From assembly GCF_038502225.1 (NCBI RefSeq), contig NW_027195549.1, positions 1-64,000 of the forward strand: a stretch of 64,000 nucleotides of DNA, given 5' to 3'. The notes beneath the pieces are model-generated. The model did not search any database. It saw nothing but the letters and a program-made list of their open reading frames with translations, and was not told the DNA's origin. A program made the translations under genes and the position numbers. Of this stretch, positions 43,175-55,134 are shown one piece after another. Positions within the stretch are counted from its first letter, which is position 1. Each line of letters begins with the position of its first letter. Source of the stretch: Cherax quadricarinatus. Lineage: Eukaryota; Arthropoda; Malacostraca; Decapoda; Parastacidae.

Positions 43175-44815
43175 TTACAAAAGCCATATTGACAAGTGGA
43201 GAGACTGTTGTGTCTCTAAATACCACACTAAACGTCTATTTACCAGGCGTTCCATCACTTTGCAAACTGCTCTGGTAAGAGCAATGGGACGATAGTGGGA
43301 GGCTTCATGTCCTGTAGTACCCGGTTTGTGGAAAGGGAGAACAATAGCAGATTTCCACAGCTGTGAAAGAACTCCTTGTGACCAAATAAGATTGAAAAGG
43401 CATAATAGGACTGCAAGGGCTGACTGATGTGAATGTTGTAGCATACGAATATGAATGTCGTCGGGCCCAGCTGCTGATGATTGGCAAGCTGAGAGTGTTG
43501 CCTCCAGTTCCTGAATTGTAAAAGGCACATTATACTGTTCTTCTTTGAGAGAAGAAAAGTCCAAGGGTGCTAACTCTCTGGCAGACTTTGAGGAAAGAAA
43601 CGAGGGGCATAGATGGAGACCCTGAGAAATACAGACCAGATGATTGCCAATTTCATTGGCAACATCTAGTGGGTTTGCTATATCAACACCGGCAACCCGC
43701 AGAACAGGAGCCGGGTCAGGAGAATATTTACCATTCAGTTTTCGTACTTTTTTCCAGACTGCACTCATAGAGAAAGCAGAGGTGATGGTGGAGACATAAT
43801 CTCGCCAGGAAGTGCGTTTAGCATCACGGATGACACGGCGAGCGATCGCACGCTTATGCTTAAAGTCAAGAAGTCTCTCCGTGGTTCTACTGTACAGGTA
43901 CCTGCCCCACGCAGTGCGTTTCAAACGTACTGCACAAGCACAAGCAGGAGACCACCAAGGCACGCATTTCTGAGAATGCCTGCCCAAAGTTTGTGGTATA
44001 GAATGAGAAGCTGCAGTTAAAACGGAGGATGAGAAGAGGAGTAAAAGCTCATCAGTGGAGGACGAAGAAGAAACCTCACTAAAAACAGTTAGTTGTGAGT
44101 AAAGGTTCCAATTTGCCTGATCAAATTGCCAGCGTGGGTTATGAAGAGGTGGTGAATATGAAGGGGAAGAAAGAATGACTGGGAAATGATCGCTGTCATG
44201 TAAATCAGGGAGAACAGACCAGGTGAAGTCTAATGCGGCGGAGGAAGAGCAGACTGAGAGATCAATGCAAAAGAGAGTACGAGTCCGAGGATCAAAATGG
44301 GTGTGAGTACCTGCATTTAAAACATGGAGGAGGTGGGCAGCAAGAAAAGCCTCTAACTGAATGCCACATGAATCACAGTGAGACCCCCCAGAGGAAATGA
44401 TGGGCATTAAAATCGCCAAGTAACAGAAGTGGTGGCGGTAATGATAAAACAAGAAATGCAATATCCGGAATAGATAATGCCCGAGAAGGAGAGAGATGCA
44501 AAGAACAGAGTGTATACCACCTATGTATGTGGATACGGGCTGCTGTGTAATGCAGCAAAGTACGAACAAATAGCTGATGGTACGTAATATCAGTGCGTAG
44601 AAGAAGGGCACTTTCATTAAAGATCCCATCAGGAAGAGGATCTGAAGAATACAATAAATTATAGCCTGAGATAGGATAGATAATGGTAGAGTGTAATTTT
44701 GGTTCCTGTAAGCAAACACCAACAGGGGAAAACTGGGAGAGCAACATCTGAAGCTCACCCGGATTACCCGAGGCCACGAATATTCCACTGTAAATAGGCC
44801 ACGATTAGCAATGAT
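43175..44815 (-). pseudogene. D2 ORF2, endonuclease and partial reverse transcriptase
   Basis: It contains GELQMLLSQFSPVGVCLQEP and LLLLGDFNAHHFLWG in one frame (44373-44777). Past a frameshift near 44390, the linker and early reverse transcriptase (HYRPIALTRAVCKV) follow in another frame. The catalytic YVDD region is absent because the element stops first. The short upstream reading in the second frame is not real coding. Confidence 0.86.
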
Positions 44816-45011
44816 AAAGATACCTGAAATCCGCAGGTAAGGGTACCTACAGATTAGAGGGGTTAGAAAAGTCCACATGCAGTGGCAAAGGAAAACGTTC
44901 AAGTAGCGAAGGAACGGTGCATTGTGAAGAAAGGAGTTGCGCAGATGGAGAAGAGGAAAGAGAAGGAACACAGGGTGGATCAGTGTCCATTGATGGTTTG
45001 GCCTCTGCAAT

Positions 45012-46770
45012 TTATTCAGAGATTCCTTCAAGTGTTTCAGAGTTCAGAGACGTCTTATGGGAGACAATATTGGAGATGGAAGGAGGAGGAGTTTGAGTAA
45101 AGATCGGAGCTGTAATGTAATGTACCAAGGTAGGGGGGGGTGAAAGGGTAGAGGGAACTGGAGAAGTGTGGGAGGGGACAGAAGAGGCAGAAACCTGGGA
45201 GGTGGCAGAAGAGCAAGAAACTTGAGAGGGGACAGGGGAGGAAGGCACAGTACAAGGAGGAGGATGAACCTCCACACTTGAAACAGAGCCAGTGAAAGGG
45301 GTAGACTCAGGTACAGAGACCGGGAAGGTAAAATGTGGAGGTGGATGAAGGGAAGGAGGGGTTAAAGATTTTTTGGGCCTCTGAGAAGTAGAGGGACAAT
45401 TGGGAGGAGGTGTCGTACGAGGCCTTGTCAATACCGGGGTTTGTGAGGGAGGACACGAAGAAGTGAGGACAGACTGAGGAGTTGAAGTAGGGACGTCTGA
45501 GCCCAGGATAACAAAAGAATTAGATACAGGAGTGACTATGGGACTGGCAACCGCAGAGGAGGCTGCAGAAGATGTGAACCCAGAAGTGGGGGGATGCTTT
45601 GAAACACAAGAGTAAGAAACATGGGGCAGTCTCCCTTGGAGGCGGAGATGAGAAACCACCATGGCATAAGGGAGACCTTCTGCCTGTTTGAGACAACGAA
45701 TTTCCCACCCATTTAAGTAGACTTGGCAATGGTGAGAGTATGAAGGGTGAGCCTCATGACAATTAAGGCAAGAAGGAGTTCGACTGAAAGATATATTAGA
45801 ATGGTCATCGGCACCACAGACTGGGCATTCGGCTATAGATCTGCAATATTTTGCTGGGTGGCCAAATTGCCAGCAATTCCTACACTGTTGCAGTGTAGGG
45901 ATCACCTTCCGAACATGTAACCAATGTCCTGCTACATAAACAGAGGATGGGAGTTCACGACTGTCAAAAGTTAAACGACCCACATTGCAAGGGTATTGTC
46001 TTTGCCCACGGACAGGAAGAACCCAAGTGTCTACCTTGAGAATTGGGAGATCTTTGAGTTCCAGCTGTTCGAGAATGTCAGTGCCACATGTCTGGAAATT
46101 CTGTTGGACTGTAGTATGGGGCAGAATAACAGTACCACTACAAGAATTTATGGAATGATGTTTTTCCATAGTGATAGGAATAGTATCGATATGTGAAAGA
46201 AGAGAAAGATCATGAGCTTCGGTAGAATTCTGGACTGTGATGATGCACGTACCACTCTTAAGAGCATGAAAGGAAATATCTCTACCAACGTGGCATAGGA
46301 GCGCTTTGCCAATACTATGGTCGGAAAGATAGGCAGTAGAAAATGTCGGTCTTAATGTAAAGAATTTAGTCCATTGTGTGGTCTGAAACTGAGTGTGGAG
46401 AGGGAGTGCATGACGTGTCGGTCTTTTCTGAGTAGAAAGGGAAGGTAACGAGGTAACATCATTAGGAGATTGTCGTTGACATTTAGAAGTGGGACCAGAG
46501 TCCGTCTGACATGGGATGAGCTGGCGATTCGAAAATCACTGCACCGTAGAGTGAGAAGCCGGAAGCATAGTCTAAGGAAAGCAGAGGTCAGGCAAATCGA
46601 AGGAGTCAGTGGAAGCCCCGGTACCTGAAGCGGGTGAGGAAACAGCACCAACAAGAGGTACAGAGCCTTAGGAATGTCCGAAGAGTGGCCAAAAGATGAG
46701 GCAAAGTCAAAACGGGGTGCGGTAACAATAAGAGGCCCTGGGGTAGCGGGTCATGGATCGGGTACTCCAT
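45012..46770 (-). pseudogene. D2 ORF1, broken
   Basis: It starts at ATG 46770 and is frameshifted or stopped between 46170 and 46660. From 46169 it is open with the three knuckles (CRNCWQFGHPAKYC, CPVCGADDHSNISF with the last Cys lost, CLNCHEAHPSYSHHC). It stops at 45012 in the frame that D1 reaches only after its G-run shift, so D2 shows the ancestral frame there. Confidence 0.84.
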
Positions 46771-47490
46771 GGTTAGGTTACTTCTTTCTTTTCGTTTTTA
46801 AGAAAAAAAAGAAAGAAGAAAAGAAAATAAAAATAAAAAAAGAATAAAAAAGGGGGGACCGGGGAGGGATAGTTCCTAGGAGGAATGAAAGGGCCAGAAA
46901 TCTCCCTCTGCACCCAAGAGGACCTCAGCAGATGCAGCATGGAACCTGTGCCATACCCTACCCATCATGCCAGTAAACCAGCAATCCATGATAGCAACCT
47001 CACATTTGCCGAGCTACCTCGGTGGACAAAAGAAAGGGCGGCCGGATATCTGCCACAAAGCATACCTCCTTTGGCCACCACCCCCGGAATCTGAAAGGTG
47101 GCTTCCAGAGATACACCCGTCGCCCAAAAGACACCCAAAGCCACACTCCAGGATACCGGAGAGGGATCGGGAAATCCCCAGGCAATCCAGATTCCATGGC
47201 AAACTACGCCACTGCCAAGAACCTCAATGGAATGGGATGGACCCCGGTACCCTTTCCCCTACATAGGAACTAGCGCGCCTGTGGGAAAAAATCCCAAAGG
47301 CCAAAAAAGGAAGGGCAAAAGGGAGGGGTAAGGAGGAGGAGGAAGAAAGGAAAAAGGGGAGGATGGGGAGGATGGGAGAGGGAAGGGAGGATTGGGGGGT
47401 AATTAGGTTCAGTCTGAGGAAGGAGACTGACAGGTCTAATTCCTCAGACCAAGAGCCTCTTCACCATGCCAAGGAGCCCCCCTTAAAGAG

Positions 47491-48020
47491 GAGAAATTGC
47501 CATAGCATAAGGGAGACCTGCCTCTTTGAGGCAACGAATTTCCCGCTCATTTAAGTAGACCTGGCAACGGCGAGTGTATGAAGGTTGAGCCTCATGACAA
47601 TTAATGCAAGAGGGAGGTCGACTGTAAGACATATTAGAATGGTCATCAGCACCACAGACGGGGCATTCGGCTATAGATCTGCAATATTTCGCTGGGTGGC
47701 CAAATCGCCAGCAATTTCTACACTGTTGCAGTGTAGGGATCACCTTTCGAACTTGTAACTGATGTCCTGCTACATAAACAGAGAATGGAATTTCATGGCT
47801 GTCAAAAGTTAAACAAGCCACACTGCAAGGGTATCGTCTCAGCCCGCGGGCAGGAAGAACATAAGTGCCTACCTAGAGAATTGGGAGATCTTGGAGTTCC
47901 AGCTGTTTGAAAATGTCACTGCCACATGTCTGGAAATTCTGTTGGACTATGGTATGGGGTAGAATGACAGTACCACTACAAGAATTGAGGGAATGATGCT
48001 TTTCGATAGTGACTGGAATA
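47491..48020 (-). pseudogene. D3 ORF1, inner part
   Basis: This carries the knuckle region (CRNCWRFGHPAKYC, CPVCGADDHSNMSY, CINCHEAQPSYTRRC). It continues in 51378-52904 once the F LINE is taken out: the sequence ends ggaata at 48020 and resumes gtatcgat at 51378. The rest of D3 downstream of 47491 is missing. The joint with D2 carries the shared motif gaggaga. Confidence 0.85.
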
Positions 48021-48263
48021 TGTAGCATCTTGCCTAGAAGGGGAGTAGGAAATGAATGGTTGTCTAGGGCAATTGGTGTAAATTGCTGGCTAGACAGATA
48101 CTGCAAGGAACTTGCAATCCCATTCATTGACAACTGGAACAACTTTTATGGCAAACATGATATGTATGCAAGGGATGGGGTACATCTCTCTGGGGCAGGG
48201 GTGGTAGCACTTGCAGACTCGATTGAGAAGGCCATTGGTGAAATGCCTATGATTTTAAACTGA
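48021..48263 (+). pseudogene. F ORF1, esterase C terminus
   Basis: The translation contains WLDRYCKELAIPFIDNW and ends with MYARDGVHLSGAGVVALADS before a TGA at 48261. The DGVHLS block holds the Asp and His of the catalytic triad in SGNH/GDSL hydrolases. Esterase domains are known in CR1-group ORF1 proteins. The N-terminal part with the catalytic Ser is absent, because the element starts here. Confidence 0.85.
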
Positions 48264-48281
48264 TGGAAGATAGAGGTATGG

Positions 48282-51206
48282 GTGTGTGGGAAACAAGCAG
48301 GTTGCAACACTAGGGTTGGAAACAGTAAATGTATAAAAGGCATTCAGCATGAAGTTATAAATAAAGACAATAGATCAGGTCAGCAAACAAAGGGGGACAG
48401 CAGAGGGCAGCAAGGGACTAGCTCCCTTAAGGTTTACTATACTAATAGCAGGAGTGTAAGAAATAAGATAGATGAGCTAAGATTAATTGCAAGTGCAGGA
48501 AACATAGATATTATTGCTATAACAGAGACCTGGCTCAATCTGAAAGATAGAGAGATGCCCTCTGAATGTCACATACAAGGCTATAAATTATTCCACACTG
48601 ACAGGGTCAACAGGAAAGGTGGTGGAGTAGCGATGTATGTCAGAGACAATTTAAATTGTTGTGTTAGACAAGATATTAAATTAGAAGTGTCAGCCACTGA
48701 ATCTGTTTGGTTACAGCTTCTCGAGGGCCGAGAAAAACTAATTTTGGGTGTGATTTACAGGGCCCCAAATCTTGATAGGGAGTGCAGTAAACTTCTATGG
48801 GACGAAATTCGTAAGGCATCTACATACGAAAATGTTGTGCTAATGGGAGATTTCAACTACAGACAGATTGACTGGAGCAATTTGACAGGAAATTTAGAGT
48901 CAGGTGACTTTCTTGATACGATTCAGGATTGTTTTTTAAAACAGTTTGTGACAGAGCCAACTAGGGGAAATAACCTCCTTGACTTGGTTCTTGCCAGTAG
49001 GGAAACACTAATTAATAATCTTGAGGTTAATGATGAGCTTGGGGAAAGTGATCACAAATCACTCAGTTTTAATATATCATGGAATTCCCCAAATAATGGC
49101 AATCAAGTCTCCGTCCCTGACTTTCGCTTGGCTGATTTCATAGGACTGAAAAATTACTTAGGTGGGCTGAACTGGAATGACCTGACTAAGGGTCAGGTAG
49201 GTGGTGATGGTTGCCGATATGATGCTTTCCAGGGCATAGTTCTAGCTGCTCAGTCAAATTATGTTCCAAATAGGGAAATCAGATCAAACAAAAATGATCC
49301 TAAATGGATGAACAATAGATTAAAATATCTGATTGGTCAAAAGAGAGGCATATATAGGCAAATCAAAAGAGGAGAGGGGCAATTAAGAAATCGATATATT
49401 CAGTTAAAGAGAGAAATAAAAAAGGGAATTAGAAAAGCAAAAAGAGATTATGAGGTTAAAGTTGCAAGAGAATCGAAGACTAACCCAAAAGGATTCTTTC
49501 AGGTATACAGAAGTAAGATCAGGGACAAGATAGGCCCACTCAAAAGTTCCTCGGGTCAGCTCACTGACAGTGATAAGGAAATGTGTAGAATTTTTAACAC
49601 ATACTTCCTCTCAGTTTTTACACAGGAGGATACCAGCGATATTCCAGTAATGATAAATTATGTAGAACAGGACGATAATAAACTGTGCACGATTAGGGTC
49701 ACAAGTGACATGGTCCTTAGGCAAATAGATAAATTAAAACCTAACAAATCCCCAGGCCCTGATGAACTGTATGCAAGGGTTCTAAAGGAATGTAAAGAGG
49801 AGCTTAGCACACCTTTGGCTAATCTTTTCAACATATCACTACAAACTGGCATGGTGCCAGATAAGTAGAAAATGGCAAATGTGATACCTATTTTCAAAAC
49901 AGGTGACAGGTCCTTAGCTTCGAACTATAGACCAATAAGCCTAACCTCCATAGTGGGAAAATTTATGGAATCAATAATTGCCGAGGCAGTTCGTAGCCAC
50001 CTTGAAAAGCATAAATTAATCAACGAATCTCAGCAAGGTTTTACAAAGGGGCGTTCATGCCTTACGAATTTATTAACTTTTTTCACTAAGGTATTTGAGG
50101 AGGTAGATCATGGTAATGAATATGATATTGTGTATATGGACTTCAGTAAGGCTTTTGACAGGGTCCCACATCAGAGACTATTGAGGAAAATTAAAGCACA
50201 TGGAATAGGAGGAGAAATTTTTTCCTGGATAGAGGCATGGTTGACAAATAGGCAGCAGAGAGTTTGCATAAATGGGGAGAAATCAGAGTGGGGAAGCATC
50301 ACAAGCGGTGTTCCACAGGGGTCAGTGTTGGGCCCCCTGCTGTTCACAATCTACATAAACGACATAGATGAGGGTATAAAGAGCGACATCGGCAAGTTTG
50401 CCGATGACACCAAAATAGGCCGTCGAATTCATTCTGACGAGGACATTCGAGCACTCCAGGAAGATTTGAATAGACTGATGCAGTGGTCGGAGAAGTGGCA
50501 GATGCAGTTTAATATAGACAAATGCAAAGTTCTAAATGTTGGACAGGACAATAACCATGCCACATATAAACTAAATAATGTAGATCTTAATATTACGGAT
50601 TGCGAAAAAGATTTAGGAGTTCTGATTAGCAGTAATCTGAAACCAAGACAACAGTGCATAAGTGTTCGCAATAAAGCTAATAGAATCCTTGGCTTCATAT
50701 CAAGAAGCATAAATAATAGGAGTCCTCAGGTTGTTCTTCAACTCTATACATCCTTGGTTAGGCCTCATTTAGATTATGCTGCACAGTTTTGGTCACCGTA
50801 TTACAGAATGGATATAAATTCTCTGGAAAATGTACAAAGGAGGATGACAAAGTTGATCCCATGTATCAGAAACCTTCCCTATGAGGATAGACTAAGGGCC
50901 CTGAATCTGCACTCTCTAGAAAGACGTAGAATTAGGGGGGATGTGATTGAGGTGTATAAATGGAAGACAGGAATAAATAAAGGGGATGTAAATAGTGTGC
51001 TGAAAATATCTAGCCTAGACAGGACTCGCAGCAATGGTTTTAAGTTGGAAAAATTCAGATTCAGGAAGGATATAGGAAAGTACTGGTTTGGTAATAGAGT
51101 TGTGGATGAGTGGAACAAACTCCCGAGTACAGTTATAGAGGCCAGAACGTTGTGTAGCTTTAAAAATAGGTTGGATAAATACATGAGTGGATGTGGGTGG
51201 GTGTGA
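48282..51206 (+). pseudogene. F ORF2: endonuclease-reverse transcriptase, one amber stop
   Basis: About 975 codons in a single frame, interrupted only by TAG at 49866-49868; no ATG is seen at the start. Endonuclease: IDIIAITETWLNL, VLMGDFNYRQIDW and GESDHKSLSF. Reverse transcriptase: NYRPISLTSIVGKFME, YMDFSKAFDRVPHQR, SGVPQGSVLGPLLF and KFADDTKIG near 50400. The C terminus has HLDYAAQFWSPY and LENVQRRMTKLIP. The stop sits in a position where a related frame usually reads WK before MANVIPIFK, so TGG to TAG is the probable change. Everything else is intact. Confidence 0.9.
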
Positions 51207-51377
51207 GCTGGACCTGATAGCTTGTGCTACCAGGTCGGTTGCCGTGTTCCTCCCTTAAGTCAATGTGACCTGACCTGACTAGGTTGGGTGCATTGGCTTA
51301 AGCCGGTAGGAGACTTGGACCTGCCTCGCATGGGCCAGTAGGCCTTCTGCAGTGTTCCTTCGTTCTTATGTTCTTAT

Positions 51378-52904
51378 GTATCGATATATGAAAGAAGAGA
51401 AAGATCATGAGCTTGGGTAGCATTCTGGACTGGAATGATGTGCATACCACTCTTAAGAGCATGAAATAAAATATCTCTACCAACATGGCTGAGGAGTGCC
51501 TTGCCAATACAGTGGACCCCCGCATAACAATCACCTCAGAATGCGACCAATTATGTAAGTGTATTTATGTAAGTGCGTTTGTACGTGTATGTTTGGGGGT
51601 CTGAAATGGACTAATCTACTTCACAATATTTCTTATGGGAATAAATTCGGTCAGTACTGGCACCTGAACATACTTCTGGAGTGAAAAAATATCGTTAACC
51701 GGGGGTCCACTGTACTATGGTCGGAAAGATAGGCAATAGAGGAAGTCGGTCATAAAGTTAAGAATTTAGTCCACTGTGCATTCTGAAACTGAGCATGTAA
51801 AGGGAGAGTACAATGTGTCAGTCTTTTCTGAGTAGAACGAGAAGGTGGCAAAGAAGTATCATCGGGCAATTGTCGCTGGCGTTTAGAAGCGGGACCGGAG
51901 TTGGTCCGATGTGGGACTGGCTGGCGACTCGAAAATTGCCGCACTGTAGAGGAAGAGGCTGGAAGCATAGTCAAAAGAGAGCGGAGGTCAGACAAATTGA
52001 AGGAGTCAGTCGAAACCCCGGCACCTGAAGTTTGAAGTTTGTGAGGAAACAGCACCAGCAAGAGGTAAGGAGCCTTAGGAGTGTCCAAAGTGGTCAAAAG
52101 ACGAGGCGAGGTCAGAACAGGGTGCAGCAACAAGAAGGGGCCCAGGGGTAGTGGGATTATGGATTAGGTACTCCATGGTTAACTTACTTCTTTCTTTTTG
52201 TTTTTAAGAAAAAAAAGAAAAAAGAAAAGAAAAGAAAAATAAAAAAAATATAAAAAGGGGGGACCAGGGAGGGATAGTTCCTAGGAGGAATGAAAGGGCC
52301 AGAAATCTCCCTCTGTGCCCAATAGGACCTCAGCACCACAAGTAGTGCAGATGCAGCATGGAACCCATGTCATACCCTACCCTTCATGCCAGTAAACCAG
52401 CAATCCGGGATAGCAACCTCACATCTGCCGAGCTACCTTGGTGGACAAAAGAGAGGGTGGCCGGATATCCGCCACAAAGCATACCTCCTTCGGCCACCAC
52501 CCCTGGAATCCAAAAGGTGGCATCCAGAGATACACCCTTCGCCTGAAAGACACCCAAAGCCACCCTCCAGGATACCGGAGAGGGATTGGGACATCCCCAG
52601 GTGATCCAGATTCTACGGCAAACTACGCCACTGCCAAGAACCTCAATGGAATGGGATGGACCCCAGTACCCTTTCCCCTTCCTAGGAACTAGCGTGCCTG
52701 TGGGAAAAATCCCAAAGGCCAAAAAGAGGAAGGGCAAAAGGGAAGGGTGGGGAGGAAGAGGAGGAAAGGAAAATGGGGAGGATGGGATAGAGAAGGGGGG
52801 ATTGGGGAGTAATTAGGTTTGGTCTGAGGAAGGAGACTGACAGGTCTAATTCCTCAGAATAAGAGCCTCTTCACCATGCCAAGGAGACCCCCTTGATGAG
52901 GAAG
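51378..52904 (-). pseudogene. D3 ORF1 start and 5' UTR, with a MITE
   Basis: ORF1 begins at ATG 52176; the coding is frameshifted near 52025-52135 (a short duplication of gaagtttg on the plus strand). A MITE at 51510-51712 interrupts it. The purine/pyrimidine hairpin (52187-52260) and the D 5' UTR run to 52904, where the G LINE begins. Confidence 0.83.
51510..51712. mobile_element. MITE copy 2
   Basis: 203 bp, with the same terminal inverted repeats as at 14836, flanked by TA (51508-51509 and 51713-51714). The matching sites without the element in D1 (35890), D2 (46310) and D5 (63243) read ccaatactatgg, with a single TA. Confidence 0.95.
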
Positions 52905-53360
52905 GAGTGGGTAGATTGTGTTTTCTTGGACTGTAAGAAGGCTTTTGACACAGTTCCACACAAGAGATGAGTGCAAAAGTTGGAGGATCAGGAAAATATA
53001 ATAAGGCACTGAAATGAATCAGAGAATACCTGACAGGATGGCAACAGCAAGTCATGGTACACTATGAGGTGTCAGACTGGACACCTTTGACAAGCAGGGT
53101 TCCACAGGGGTCTGTCCTAGGACTGGTGCTGTTTCTGGCAAATGTGAATGACATGACAGAAGTGTCCCTGTTTGTAGATGATGTGTAGCTAATGGTGAGA
53201 ACTTAATTGGAGAAGGATCAAGCAGGACTACAAAGGGACCTGGATAGACTGCAACCTTGGTCCAGCAACTGGCTCCTAGAGTTTAACCCCACCAAGTGCA
53301 AAGTCATGGAGATTGGGGAAGAGCAAAGAAGACTGCAGAGTACAATCTAGGGGGGCCAAA
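52905..53360 (+). pseudogene. G LINE, reverse transcriptase fragment
   Basis: The plus strand encodes VFLDCKKAFDTVPH, then SRVPQGSVLG and LFVDDV followed by a stop, then LLEFNPTKCKVMEIG. These are reverse transcriptase motifs of a CR1/Jockey-like LINE distinct from A, B and F. It has several stops and lacks the 5' part. It continues after D4 at 54374. Confidence 0.82.
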
Positions 53361-54373
53361 TCATCATCATAATCAAAAAGAAGCACTAAGCCACAAGGGC
53401 TATACAGCGCTGCAGGGTAGGGAAGGAAGTGAGGGTATTGGATGTCAGAAGGGAGGAGGGATGATCAGTAGGTTACAAAAAACAGCGGGGCAGGGGATAG
53501 TACGGGGGTAGAGGGTAGCAAGAGATTGAAGTAGAAAGGGCTGAAGGTATCAGAATTTGTGAAGTCAGTTGTTGTCAAAAAGTCAATGAGAGAGTCCGGA
53601 TGAAAGGTGGGTCCATCAGCGAGAAGGGAAGGTAAAGAGAGAGCAGTGGAGCGAAGACGACGACGGAGTAAATTCTGCGTGCTCGTTGATAAAGTGGGCA
53701 GTCCAACAGAATGTGGCTGACTGACAATGGAGCTTGGCAATTCTCACAGAGAGGAGCAGGGCGCCTCTCCATGAGATATCCATAAGTAAGATGAGTATGG
53801 CCAATGCGAAGACGGGAGAGAGTAGTCTCCCAACCTCGACACTGGTGATAAGAAGATGGCCAGTAACCTATACTTGGTTTAATAGATTGAAGTTTGTTGC
53901 CGAGTATAGTAGACCAACGGTGTTGCCAACGGGTGTGAAGGTGGGAAGATATTGCAGCAAAATAGTCCGTAAATGGAATACCTCTATATGAAACTGGTAG
54001 GTCATGTACTGCTGACCGCGCAGCAGTGTCTGCCTGTTCATTGCCCTGTACGTCAACGTGACCAGGGACCCAACAAAAAACAATATCTTTATGCTTGGTA
54101 AATATGCGGCGTAGCCAAAGTTGGATACGGAGGACTAAGGGGTGAGGTGTATCAAATTTCTGTATAGCCTGTAAAGCACTAAGGGAGTCTGAGACAACCA
54201 CAAATGATGACACAGGCATAGATGCAATACGGATAAGTGCTGCAAGGATGGCATACAATTCAGCAGTAAAAATACTAGCCGAAGATAGTAAATGCCCTCG
54301 TACGATGCTGTCCGGAAACACTGCTGCAAATCCTACGCCATCAGAAGACTTAGAGCCATCTGTGTACACAGCA
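53361..54373 (-). mobile_element. D4: 5'-truncated D LINE, RNase H and tail
   Basis: A minus-strand D 3' end inserted in the G LINE. It starts inside RNase H (YTDGSKSSDGVGF) and contains CWVPGHVDVQGNEQAD and CENCQAPLSVSHILLDC. A 1-2 bp loss near 53665 shifts the end of the frame. A gggggccaaa/gggagccaaa duplication (53351-53360 and 54374-54383, one mismatch) flanks it. Confidence 0.9.
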
Positions 54374-55038
54374 GGGAGCCAAAAATTGCAAACCTCTTGG
54401 GGTGAGCATAATACCAAGTACACTTCTGGAGGTTCACATCAACCAAATAACTGTTGCAGCATATGGGCGACTAGCAAACCTGAGAATAGCATTCTTAGAC
54501 CTCAGTAAGGAATTGTTCAGTACTGCACACAGTGTACATCAAGCCCATACTAGAGTATGCAGCGCCAGTCTGGAAGCCACACATGGTCAAGCATGTCAAG
54601 AAATTAGAGAAAATGCAAAGGTATGCAATGAGACTAATCTTGGAGCTAAGGGGCATGTCCTATGAGGAGAGGTTAAGGAAAATTGACCTGGCAACACTGG
54701 AAGACATCAGAGAAAGGGGGACATGATAACAAATTTTAAAGCAGTTAGAGGAATTGGCAAGATGGGCAGAGACAGGATGTTCCAGAGATGGGACACAGCA
54801 ACAAGGGGTTACAACTGGAAGTTAAACACTCAGATGAGTTACAGGGATGTTAAGAAGTATTTCTTCAGTCATAGAATTTTCAGGAAGAGGAACAGTCTGG
54901 AGAGTGATGTAGTGTAGGCTGGATCCATACACAGCTTACGGAGCAGAGTAAACCTAGTGCCGACCAGTGAAGAGGCAGGGCCAGGAGCTGTGAACCAACC
55001 CCTGCAGCCAAAATTAGGTGAGTACATACACAATTAGA
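54374..55038 (+). pseudogene. G LINE, C-terminal end and 3' tail
   Basis: It resumes with ITVAAYGRLANLRIAF and then YIKPILEYAAPVW, LEKMQRYAMRLILEL and RLRKIDLATLEDIRERG. These match the C-terminal part of CR1/Jockey-like ORF2. A frame change lies near 54720. The element ends with aaaattaggtgagtacatac around 55030. Confidence 0.85.
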
Positions 55039-55134
55039 ACCACATAATTTTCTTCACAATTTTGAAACTTAAGTTCAAGAATTACACTAAACAAACAGCT
55101 TTCACAAGTAATGTTGTGTCACATGAACCACAAC

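Larger units (their letters stand above)
43067..47490 (-). mobile_element. D2: D LINE missing its 3' half
   Basis: It contains the D 5' UTR, ORF1 and the first half of ORF2, ending at 43067 inside the reverse transcriptase. A LINE that lacks its 3' end is unusual, since truncation by incomplete copying removes the 5' end. Deletion or recombination after insertion is the simpler reading. The 5' end meets D3 at 47490. Confidence 0.87.
48021..51377 (+). mobile_element. F: CR1 LINE, 5' truncated, inside D3
   Basis: It holds the end of an esterase-type ORF1, a full-length ORF2 with one stop, and a 3' end of repeated ttcttatg octamers, a hallmark of CR1 elements. It splits D3 with no gained or lost target bases that I can see; CR1 insertions typically lack target duplications. 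Confidence 0.9.
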
